Position numbers and translations under genes: made by a program | Source: Kordiimonadaceae bacterium UBA4441 | GTDB taxonomy: Bacteria > Pseudomonadota > Alphaproteobacteria > Sphingomonadales > Emcibacteraceae | Length of the DNA stretch: 28,559 nt | Assembly (NCBI GenBank): GCA_002390425.1 | Contig: DGPL01000054.1 | Span: 1 to 28,559, forward strand | Direction: 5' to 3' | Shown here: positions 8,336 through 15,868 of the stretch, piece after piece | Position numbering within the stretch: position 1 is the stretch's first letter | Layout: every line of letters starts with the position of its first letter | Notes under the pieces: generated by a model | Told to the model about the DNA's origin: nothing | Seen by the model: only the letters and a program-made list of their open reading frames with translations | Databases searched by the model: none

Positions 8336-9247
8336 ATGAAAATCTTGCAGAATATAAGATGGAAGATTGCAAGCGCGGTTTTAAGCGTATGTGCCGTGTC
8401 AACTGTATCAGCAGAGACGATTGACCTAAAAACACCTGAGGGGATTATAGAAGCAACAAGAAAAATTTATTGTTCGAGCACAGATCAAAAAATTACACGA
8501 TATATGTTTGACGGTTATATATATGGCCGTAAACGTGGAGAAGCGGATAAACTATTATTTAGATCAACCGGAATGACTGTTCGTCAGTGTGTTTCCGTAG
8601 AAGATGAAAAGCGCGGAAAAGGGTATAAACTGATCACGCGTGAAATTATGCTTTATCGTGATCCCGTTACTGGTGAAGTACTTGATAAATGGGAAAACCC
8701 GTATCTTGGTCGCGAAGTTGACGTGATGCATGTGTCGAATGATCCGGTAAATCAACGGGCGAGCTTTCCATATGATGCAGAGGGTAAACCCGCTGCAAAA
8801 TGGATAGGCAGAGAAATTAAGGATAGCTGGTTTATTAATCTTACTGTTCCGTTATTTTATCACAATACGATGCAAGGCGATTATCAGAAATATGTTGGTG
8901 GAGCTTATCATGCGACTGAAATGTTCAGCTTCATGGGTAAGACGGATGACCTTCTAGATGGTGATAAAGATGTCGCCAATGTAGATATTTCTTGGACGCG
9001 CTTGTCGGATTGGCTTCCTTGGATGGAAATGCAGGGTCGCGAAGGTATTTTATATGTTAATGCGATCGGTAAATTACTTAATAGTCATGACGAATTACCA
9101 CAAGTGCTTAAAGATTATATCAGAGATGTTGAACCAAAATATATGACGCCACCCCCCATTGATGATACGCGCCCTAATGCAACAACATGGACAGTATTTA
9201 AAGAGAGAACTGAGCCACAACGTCTACCTTTCGGAGGTCATAACTAG
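8336..9247 (+). CDS. Exported DUF1838 family protein
   Basis: A 303-residue protein if started at ATG 8336, which follows GGAG; an in-frame TTG four codons earlier lies at the ribosome site itself. The first about 26 residues form a signal peptide ending SVCAVSTVSA. The rest matches the DUF1838 pattern: REIMLYRDPVTGEVLDKW, HVSNDPVN, and a C-terminal MQGREGILYVNAIGKLL segment. The family has no established reaction and is often found in clusters for aromatic or terpenoid breakdown. It sits 79 bp after the oxidoreductase and 5 bp before the aconitase-type large subunit. A periplasmic protein inside an otherwise cytosolic pathway suggests that it handles the substrate before uptake. Confidence 0.87.
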   Translation: MKILQNIRWKIASAVLSVCAVSTVSAETIDLKTPEGIIEATRKIYCSSTDQKITRYMFDGYIYGRKRGEADKLLFRSTGMTVRQCVSVEDEKRGKGYKLITREIMLYRDPVTGEVLDKWENPYLGREVDVMHVSNDPVNQRASFPYDAEGKPAAKWIGREIKDSWFINLTVPLFYHNTMQGDYQKYVGGAYHATEMFSFMGKTDDLLDGDKDVANVDISWTRLSDWLPWMEMQGREGILYVNAIGKLLNSHDELPQVLKDYIRDVEPKYMTPPPIDDTRPNATTWTVFKERTEPQRLPFGGHN

Positions 9248-9252
9248 TCGTA

Positions 9253-10662
9253 GTGAGCGCAAGAACACTTTTTGAAAAATTATGGAATGACCACACCGTT
9301 TGCCAATTGGCGGACGGTGTGGATTTACTTTATATCGACCGTATTTTTTTACATGAACGCACTGGTAGTATTTCACTGATTAGCTTAGAGGATGCAGGCA
9401 GGAGTGTATTAAACCCAGAAAAAGTTTTTTGCACGATGGATCATATCGTGGACACTTTCCCCGGCAGAACAGATAAAACAACGATGCAAGGTGGCCGTGA
9501 TTTTATCGAAATGACCCGCAAAGCAACCAATAATGAGAATATTAGACTATTTGATATCGGTGATAGAGAGCAAGGCATTGTTCATGTTACCTCGCCAGAA
9601 CAAGGAATAATATTACCGGGATTGACGCTTGTGTGTCCTGATAGTCATACTTGTACACAAGGCGCATTTGGTGCGTTGGCGTGGGGAATTGGATCCACAG
9701 AAGCTGAACAAGCATTAGCCACAAATGTTCTTAGGATGGAAAAACCAAAATCCATGCGTGTTTCTTTTGATGGTGAATTGCCAGCTGGTGTGACCGCGAA
9801 AGATATGATTTTACATTTAATTTCTAAATATTCAGCATCGGGGGGGGTTGGTTATGCCGTTGAATTTTCTGGCTCCGCCGTTAAATCACTTTCAATGGAA
9901 AGCCGCATGACACTTTGTAATATGGCGGTGGAGTTCGGTGCCTTTACAGGGATGATTGCGGTTGATAAAAAAACCATAGATTATGTTAAAGGAAGACCTT
10001 TTGCACCAAAAGGGGAATTATGGGAACAGGCCGTTCAATATTGGGAAGACTTAAAATCAGATAATGAAGCCACTTATGATAAAGAAATTATCATTGATGT
10101 GACGAACTTAAGTCCGACTGTATCTTGGGGTACAAGCCCTGGGCAATCAATTGCACTAGGAGAAAAAATTCCATCACCAAATGATTTTGAAGATAAGAAC
10201 CAAAGAATCGCAGCAGAAAATGCTTTAAGTTATATGGCGATTAAACCCGGTCAATGTCTACGAGACCTTAAAATTGACGCCGCATTTATTGGGTCCTGTA
10301 CCAATAGTAGGCTACCGGATTTAAGACGTGTAGCAAAATTGCTTAAGAATATGAAAGTGGCCTCAGGCGTTCGTGCGATTTGTGTTCCGGGATCTACAGA
10401 GGTTAAATTAGCTGCCGAAGAAGAAGGTATTGATAAAATTTTCATGGATGCGGGGTTTGAATGGAGGGAAAGCGGCTGTTCAATGTGCTTTTTTGCAGGT
10501 GGTGAAAGCTTTGGATTTGAAGAACGTGTTGTGAGCAGCACAAATCGCAATTTTGAAGGCCGACAAGGCCCAAAAACAAGAACCCATATCGCTAGCCCTG
10601 AAACGGTTGCGGCGTCAGCGATCGCGGGGCGAATTTGTTCTGCTTCTGAAATTGAGGGTTGA
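9253..10662 (+). CDS. Aconitase-family hydratase large subunit (LeuC-like)
   Basis: A 469-residue protein resembling the 3-isopropylmalate dehydratase large subunit. The three 4Fe-4S cysteines are present: Cys349 in GSCTNSR and Cys409/Cys412 in SGCSMC, at almost the same positions as in LeuC. CPDSHTCTQGAFG near residue 128 is also conserved. The start is GTG at 9253, 5 bp after the DUF1838 stop. No leuA or leuB lies nearby and neighbours are catabolic, so it more likely hydrates or isomerises a maleate-, citraconate- or dimethylmaleate-like acid than serves leucine synthesis. The family is certain; the substrate is inferred. Confidence 0.9.
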   Translation: MSARTLFEKLWNDHTVCQLADGVDLLYIDRIFLHERTGSISLISLEDAGRSVLNPEKVFCTMDHIVDTFPGRTDKTTMQGGRDFIEMTRKATNNENIRLFDIGDREQGIVHVTSPEQGIILPGLTLVCPDSHTCTQGAFGALAWGIGSTEAEQALATNVLRMEKPKSMRVSFDGELPAGVTAKDMILHLISKYSASGGVGYAVEFSGSAVKSLSMESRMTLCNMAVEFGAFTGMIAVDKKTIDYVKGRPFAPKGELWEQAVQYWEDLKSDNEATYDKEIIIDVTNLSPTVSWGTSPGQSIALGEKIPSPNDFEDKNQRIAAENALSYMAIKPGQCLRDLKIDAAFIGSCTNSRLPDLRRVAKLLKNMKVASGVRAICVPGSTEVKLAAEEEGIDKIFMDAGFEWRESGCSMCFFAGGESFGFEERVVSSTNRNFEGRQGPKTRTHIASPETVAASAIAGRICSASEIEG

Positions 10663-10665
10663 TCT

Positions 10666-11250
10666 ATGAGGGGTTTAAATAAAATAAATTCGCGCGCCAT
10701 TCCACTTCTTAGAATTAATGTGGATACGGATGCAATTATACCATCCAGAGAAATGAAAAAAGTTTCTAAGCGTGGATTAAGTGAAGGGCTTTTTGCGGGT
10801 TGGCGCTATCTCTCAAATGAAAGTCGTGTTTTAAATCCTGATTTTATTTTGAATGACCCTTATTATCGTGAGGCACAAATATTATTAAGTGGAGATAACT
10901 TTGGCTGTGGTTCAAGTCGTGAGCATGCGGTATGGGCGCTTCATGAATATGGTATTCGCGTTATTATTGCGCCATCTTTTGGGGCGATATTTTATAAGAA
11001 CTGCATTCGTAATGGGATATTACCTATAGTATTAAATGAAGAAATTATTACCAAATTCGATAATGGCAATATTAATATAAACCTTGAAGAACAAAAAATT
11101 AATGAGAGCATAAAATTTGAAATCGCAGTTGCCGATAAAGAAATGTTATTACAAGGCTTGGACGATATTGATTTAAACTTAAAATATATAAATCAAATTA
11201 AATCATTTGAAAAGATTGACCGTAAACAACGCGCGTGGGCATATTTGTAA
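10666..11250 (+). CDS. Aconitase-family hydratase small subunit (LeuD-like)
   Basis: A 194-residue swivel-domain subunit. INVDTDAIIPSREM (residues 17-30) and the substrate-binding NFGCGSSREHA (78-88) are diagnostic, followed by APSFGAIFYKNCIRNGILP. It begins 3 bp after the large-subunit stop and pairs with it to form the active site. The C-terminal part from about residue 120 is rich in Asn, Ile and Lys and less conserved. The last gene of the rightward arm; no clear terminator is visible in the 8 bp before the convergent membrane-protein gene. Confidence 0.9.
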   Translation: MRGLNKINSRAIPLLRINVDTDAIIPSREMKKVSKRGLSEGLFAGWRYLSNESRVLNPDFILNDPYYREAQILLSGDNFGCGSSREHAVWALHEYGIRVIIAPSFGAIFYKNCIRNGILPIVLNEEIITKFDNGNININLEEQKINESIKFEIAVADKEMLLQGLDDIDLNLKYINQIKSFEKIDRKQRAWAYL

Positions 11251-11258
11251 GAAAATCT

Positions 11259-11924
11259 TTAAATTAATTTGGTTGCCCCTAAAAAACCACATATGAATAC
11301 GAGCGCCCAGATTGACAGAGCTTGCGGCTTGGCTTTTTTACGAGCGCTTAAGATGATTTCATTTGCATCTTCTGTCGAGCCATCGCGCAGTAATTTAAAC
11401 CCAATAACCCATTTAGAAACGACAATACGTAACGTAATCCCGAGCGCAATAATTATTGAAAAACAAAATAATTTCAGCGAAAGCCATAAGTCAAAATATG
11501 AATTTTCTGATGTTATACTCCATACACTAATGGCAAAAATAACAACAAGCATGACATATCTTACGCTTAAATCGATTTTTCTAAACATGTCACCAAGAGC
11601 AATATTCTCATATAAAAAAACGGCCCAACATAATGCTAACCATATAAGTGACCCGATCCATATTAAGCTTAGGAAAAGCGGCGTCAGTGATACCAACCCA
11701 AAGTTACTCGCCATGTGAAAACCGGTGGGTAATATCATAATAAGTGCTGTTCTTGGTCCCATATCGAGCTTCATGGCAAGATGTAAAAACCTTAAGCGTT
11801 CATCTATAGGCAATGTAGGGTCTGCTACGCGATTAGCGGCCAAATAAACACCAAGGTCACCGCCCAACCAATAACCCATCAAAATGATGTGTATAAAAAG
11901 GAGTATGCTATGAAGTTCCATCAT
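11259..11924 (-). CDS. Predicted six-helix inner-membrane protein
   Basis: A 221-residue hydrophobic protein with about six membrane helices (residues 5-28, 57-75, 79-105, 119-137, 146-168 and 204-221). The first helix carries HIILMGYWLGGDLGVY, with a His and paired Gly reminiscent of CopD/DUF2269-type proteins, but I do not recognise the family firmly. Its start overlaps the stop of the nitrilase-fold gene by one base (TAATG), so the two are probably translated together. Function unknown; co-occurrence with a VOC protein and an altered nitrilase suggests a transport or redox accessory role. Confidence 0.8.
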   Translation of the reverse strand: MMELHSILLFIHIILMGYWLGGDLGVYLAANRVADPTLPIDERLRFLHLAMKLDMGPRTALIMILPTGFHMASNFGLVSLTPLFLSLIWIGSLIWLALCWAVFLYENIALGDMFRKIDLSVRYVMLVVIFAISVWSITSENSYFDLWLSLKLFCFSIIIALGITLRIVVSKWVIGFKLLRDGSTEDANEIILSARKKAKPQALSIWALVFICGFLGATKLI

Positions 11925-12985
11925 TAAATAACTTTCTTTTTGGCAAGGTTAGCGATGGTTTCCGTTTGCGCGGATATAAAATGAGCGCGATCAGGAATTT
12001 TATGATTACCGTTTTGATCAAGCAGGCTATTTGCCTTTTGGCTTCCTTCATTACCATAGGTATCGGCAAACATTTCAAAACGTTGGCGGGCGAGGTAGTT
12101 GCTCATCCCGGGCCTTCTCCTATATTTGCGAAGCGCATTTAGATCTATGCAGTCATTTGCGGTCATAGTTTCACCATATCCTGCTTCTGTCATAATTTGC
12201 CCTTTATAATTAATAACAGCAGAGCGTCCATCAGTTGAGCTTTTGGGTAGTTCATGACCACGAATAGACCCGGAATTTGCGGAAATAATATATGCCATAT
12301 TTTCAAGCGCGCGCGCCTTTCTTGCTATTTGTTTAGGGGTTTCACTCATGTTGCCCATTTCTCCAGTAGAATGGAGGAATACTTCCGCGCCGCGCATGGC
12401 AAGGCACCTTGCTATTTCAGGATAAAGGATTTCTTCGGAAGCAATGGCAGCGAGGTTACCAATTTCTGTTTTGGCTACAGGGAAAACACCTTCCATACCA
12501 TATATATCAAGATACTTGTCCCAGACATCATGGGGGGTAGGGGCAAACATACTGTTCAATCGGCGATACCTTAAAATGACATTCCCATTTGGCCCTATGA
12601 TAAAGCACGTCTGGAAATAGAGACCTGGAAAATGATCATCAATTTCATATGCGTTTCCAGCCAGATAGATATCATTATCTTGTGCAATTTTACCGAGTTT
12701 TTCATATTCTGATCCATCGACATGAATACATGCTTTTTGGGCCCATCCTTCAATTGTATCGCCTAGAGGGTAAGCGGTAAGAAAATATTCGGGTAAGACA
12801 ATAATTTTACTATCAGGGCCAACGAAACGTTTACTGGCAGGGATTTCCGAAGCAAGTCGTTCTATAGTTGCATTCATGATTATTTGCGCGTCTTCGCGAT
12901 TTGCACAATCATTAATCGCATCTACGGCAGTCTGTAATGCGATACCATAATATGAAGGGCCAAGTAATTCTTGTTTTTCTAACAT
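11924..12985 (-). CDS. Carbon-nitrogen hydrolase (nitrilase-fold) protein with altered triad
   Basis: A 353-residue nitrilase-superfamily protein. The Glu region is normal (VLPEYFLTAYP, Glu66). The Lys position reads YRRLNS, giving Arg142, and the Cys position in the segment before YPEIAR is Ser183. The Arg-to-Ser spacing of 41 residues equals the usual Lys-to-Cys spacing, so the alignment looks secure. With Glu-Arg-Ser instead of Glu-Lys-Cys, normal thioester chemistry is unlikely. It may be a Ser variant or a non-hydrolytic subfamily. It lies 4 bp after the two-domain VOC gene and overlaps the membrane-protein gene by one base. Confidence 0.88.
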   Translation of the reverse strand: MLEKQELLGPSYYGIALQTAVDAINDCANREDAQIIMNATIERLASEIPASKRFVGPDSKIIVLPEYFLTAYPLGDTIEGWAQKACIHVDGSEYEKLGKIAQDNDIYLAGNAYEIDDHFPGLYFQTCFIIGPNGNVILRYRRLNSMFAPTPHDVWDKYLDIYGMEGVFPVAKTEIGNLAAIASEEILYPEIARCLAMRGAEVFLHSTGEMGNMSETPKQIARKARALENMAYIISANSGSIRGHELPKSSTDGRSAVINYKGQIMTEAGYGETMTANDCIDLNALRKYRRRPGMSNYLARQRFEMFADTYGNEGSQKANSLLDQNGNHKIPDRAHFISAQTETIANLAKKKVI

Positions 12986-12989
12986 TTAT

Positions 12990-13901
12990 TTATATCTCTA
13001 TTAATTCAATTAATTCTCCCGCAGAACCAATACAACAGGCACTGCGACGACCATCATATCCGGCGTTTTCTAATACGGCCGGCTCGGTCAGAAGTGGGGC
13101 TTTAATTTTATCTAAATCTTCTACCATATATGTAGTCATGGCGATACCTGGTTCAAGCATGTCATCATTTCTAGGGCGGATGATTGTTCCTTCAGGATAT
13201 TGGTCAATTTCATTATTCACTACGCGACCGTTGCATGACATTGAAAGAAAATGTTTAGTGTCTTCAGGTAAATCGAAAGCATTATTAATAACACTATAAG
13301 GTATATGGAACGTCTTACCTTCCTCCCAGCCAAAAGCATTCACATAAAACTGAATGGTTTTTTTCACATCGGGTGTTGCTAAGATCATAATAAAAATATG
13401 ATCAACAAAGGATTTTGCTCCTGGAAGGTCGTAAGCTGGAAGGTCGCCGCGAATTTGATTAAGATAAAATAATTCTTTTGAAAGGCCGACTGCTTGCATT
13501 GGATAAATGGCATCGCTAAAATCATACTCTGTTGGCTCACCAATTATTTTAAATGGGCTATTTTTTAGTTTTGCATGAAGTAAGTCTGCGTCTGTTACAG
13601 TTATTTCTATGGCATTCCAGCCATAACTTCTTAAATATTCATATTTTGGCACATCATCATTTTGAACTAGACGGATATAAACTTCGGCACCGCTTTCTGG
13701 CCCCGTAATGATTTGTCTTCTTCCTACCATTTTAGGGGTTCCCCAAGAATTTGCTTGTGTCTCAGTGACAATGCTTTCTTCTATCACTTTATAAGCAAAA
13801 TGATCTTGATAGCTCTTAAGAGTTGCGTCGATGTCGGGGGCGCTTACGGTTGCTATTTTGATGCGACCTTCCGTATCACCGTTCTTTCTGGTGATTCCCA
13901 T
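12990..13901 (-). CDS. Two-domain VOC family protein
   Basis: A 303-residue protein with two VOC modules: about residues 15-150 (KIATVSAPDIDATLKSYQDHF at the start) and 165-303 (FVDHIFIMILATPDVKKTIQFYVNAF). The second module has a His in the usual first metal-ligand position (VDHIF) and a C-terminal Glu (GELIEL), so it may bind a metal; the first module lacks the His. Two-module VOC proteins include extradiol dioxygenases and diverse lyases; no reaction is assigned. The first gene of a leftward trio and divergent from the FAD-linked oxidase. Confidence 0.87.
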   Translation of the reverse strand: MGITRKNGDTEGRIKIATVSAPDIDATLKSYQDHFAYKVIEESIVTETQANSWGTPKMVGRRQIITGPESGAEVYIRLVQNDDVPKYEYLRSYGWNAIEITVTDADLLHAKLKNSPFKIIGEPTEYDFSDAIYPMQAVGLSKELFYLNQIRGDLPAYDLPGAKSFVDHIFIMILATPDVKKTIQFYVNAFGWEEGKTFHIPYSVINNAFDLPEDTKHFLSMSCNGRVVNNEIDQYPEGTIIRPRNDDMLEPGIAMTTYMVEDLDKIKAPLLTEPAVLENAGYDGRRSACCIGSAGELIELIEI

Positions 13902-13955
13902 AACGCTCCCTTTATTAATTTTTTCTGATTAGATGATTTATTTCTTTGCTCAAAA

Positions 13956-13982
13956 GTGCAATGACAAATATCATTATCGCAC
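13956..13982. promoter_or_regulatory. Candidate operator: interrupted dyad between divergent genes
   Basis: GTGC-AATGA, six bases, then TCATT-ATC-GCAC form an interrupted inverted repeat in the 133-bp gap between the VOC gene (left) and the FAD-linked oxidase gene (right). The arms continue on both sides of a 3-base bulge. The position suits shared control of both transcripts. No regulator gene is adjacent, so function is inferred. Confidence 0.35.
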
Positions 13983-14034
13983 CTTTAATCATTGTTATAG
14001 TAGGCTTAAATAAAACCTAAACCTTGAGGTAAAA

Positions 14035-15609
14035 ATGTCTGATCTTTCAATATTATTAGAAGAATTAACAAATTTATTAGGTGATCAATATGTGATTACT
14101 GAAGAAAAAGAGTGTAAATTTTATTCTCAAGATGTTTTTATGGAAGCGGAAAATACTACGAAAGCTGTTATTCAACCTGGAAATATAACCGAACTTTCAA
14201 AGGCAGTGGCAGCTGTGACTAATGCTGGATATGCCATTTTCCCTCGCGGTGGTGGTATGTCATATACAGGCGGGTATTTACCGAGCCAAGAAAAAGCGAT
14301 CTCACTTGATACATCTCGCTTAAATCAAATTGTCGAAATAAATCATGAGGATATGTATATCACCGTTGAGTGTGGGTGCACCTGGGCACAAATCCATGAT
14401 GCACTTAAGCAATCTGATGTTAGGACACCATTCTGGGGAACTTTATCAGGGTTAAAAGCCACCGTTGGAGGCGGAGTTAGCCAAAATAGCTTATTTTTTG
14501 GAACGGGTCTTTATGGTTCGGCAGTGGAAAGCGTTATTGGCTTAGAGGTTATTACTGCAAAAGGAGAAATGATCAGAACCGGATCTGCATCAGTAAAAGG
14601 TGGAAATGTATTTTTTAGACATTATGGCCCCGATTTAACGGGTATCTTTTTAGGGGATACAGGGGCCCTTGGTATTAAAGCGAAAATTACGCTAAAGCTA
14701 ATGAAAAGGCCAAAATATCATGAATTTGGTTCATTCAGTTTTGATCGTTACGAAGATATGTTGCCGGCAATGAGCGAAATTTCAAGAAAAGGACTTGCAA
14801 GTGAATGTTTCGGATTTGATCCTTATCTTCAAGAACAGCGTATGAAACGGGAAAGTATCGCTAAAGACATAAAAAGTTTAACGGGTGTATTAAGTGCGGC
14901 AGATAATTTTTTAGATGCTGTTAAAAAAGGAACAAAACTTGCCGTAGCTGGGCGCGGATATATGAAGGACGTGCTTTATTCATTTCATGCAACCAGTGAA
15001 AATAACTCAAAAGAAGTTGCTAAGTCCGATATGGATGAAATTAGAAAGATTGCAATTGAAGCGGGCGGCAAGGAAATTGAAAATAGTATTCCCACACTTA
15101 TAAATGCCAATCCATTTTTACCTCTTAATAATATGGTTGGTCCGGATGGCGAAAGATGGGCGCCCGTTCATGGGTTATCCCCTCATTCGCGTGTTGTTAA
15201 ATTGCATGATGCCATTAGGGATTTATTTGCAGAAAATATAGAAAAAATCGAAGAATATAAAGTTGGTGTTGGTTATATGTATGTCACGGTAGGAGCAAGC
15301 GCCTCACTGATTGAGCCTGTATTTTTCTGGCACGACGCCTTGAAAGAATTGCACAAAGATACGGTTGAGAAGAAACATTTAAATTCCTTAAAAGGGTTTG
15401 ATGAAAACCTAGAGATACGAGATTTCGTAACTGGATTAAGGAAAAAGTTGATTTTGCTATTTAAGGAGCATGCAGTGGTTCATTTGCAAATAGGTAAGTC
15501 TTATCAATATAGCGAAGGAATTGAAGAAAATAGTTTGAACCTTGTCAAAGCGATTAAACAATACACAGATCCTGATAACCTTATTAATCCAGGTTCACTT
15601 GGATTATAA
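14035..15609 (+). CDS. FAD-binding oxidase/dehydrogenase (VAO/PCMH flavoprotein)
   Basis: A 524-residue flavoprotein. The N-terminal half (about residues 35-220) is an FAD_binding_4 domain with FPRGGGMSYTGGY near residue 72 and ATVGGGVSQNSLFFGTGLYG near 142. The C-terminal half is a FAD-oxidase_C type cap ending in DPDNLINPGSLGL, the usual closing motif. Relatives include D-lactate/glycolate dehydrogenases and 4-cresol/vanillyl-alcohol oxidases; which subgroup this belongs to is unclear. The ATG follows TTGAGG. It is monocistronic and divergent from the VOC/nitrilase/membrane trio, suggesting oxidation of a hydroxy acid or alcohol in the same pathway. Confidence 0.9.
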   Translation: MSDLSILLEELTNLLGDQYVITEEKECKFYSQDVFMEAENTTKAVIQPGNITELSKAVAAVTNAGYAIFPRGGGMSYTGGYLPSQEKAISLDTSRLNQIVEINHEDMYITVECGCTWAQIHDALKQSDVRTPFWGTLSGLKATVGGGVSQNSLFFGTGLYGSAVESVIGLEVITAKGEMIRTGSASVKGGNVFFRHYGPDLTGIFLGDTGALGIKAKITLKLMKRPKYHEFGSFSFDRYEDMLPAMSEISRKGLASECFGFDPYLQEQRMKRESIAKDIKSLTGVLSAADNFLDAVKKGTKLAVAGRGYMKDVLYSFHATSENNSKEVAKSDMDEIRKIAIEAGGKEIENSIPTLINANPFLPLNNMVGPDGERWAPVHGLSPHSRVVKLHDAIRDLFAENIEKIEEYKVGVGYMYVTVGASASLIEPVFFWHDALKELHKDTVEKKHLNSLKGFDENLEIRDFVTGLRKKLILLFKEHAVVHLQIGKSYQYSEGIEENSLNLVKAIKQYTDPDNLINPGSLGL

Positions 15610-15868
15610 AAAATTGACTTATTTAGCATTGATCAAGATCGAATATCCTTATTATTCATATTATTTTCATCTCTAAATATATACAAATAATTTAGCAAAG
15701 AAATACTAGAACCTTTTTATTTCAATGACTTTAAGGCTAAAAATATAGTTTTCAAAATAAATATGATCTTAAATAAGACCAATTTAGTATAAAATTAAAA
15801 TTAAGATGATGTAATGTGCAAATTCCTTCCTATATATTAAGTATTTTTAAGCTTGCTAACGAGCAGAA

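Noticed and set aside
9840..9850. G-run in the LeuC-like gene as a possible slippage or frameshift site
   Set aside because: The reading frame continues normally through it as Ser-Gly-Gly-Val, with conserved sequence on both sides.
9253..11250. Leucine biosynthesis genes leuC and leuD
   Set aside because: Sequence family fits, but leuA and leuB are absent and the neighbours are a transporter, lyase, CoA transferase and DUF1838, so a catabolic hydratase is more likely. No leu symbols are assigned.
15610..15868. Search for a terminator or small gene between the convergent FAD oxidase and dehydrogenase genes
   Set aside because: Only a weak GCTTG/CGAGC stem near 15851 without a T-run and AT-rich sequence; nothing supportable.
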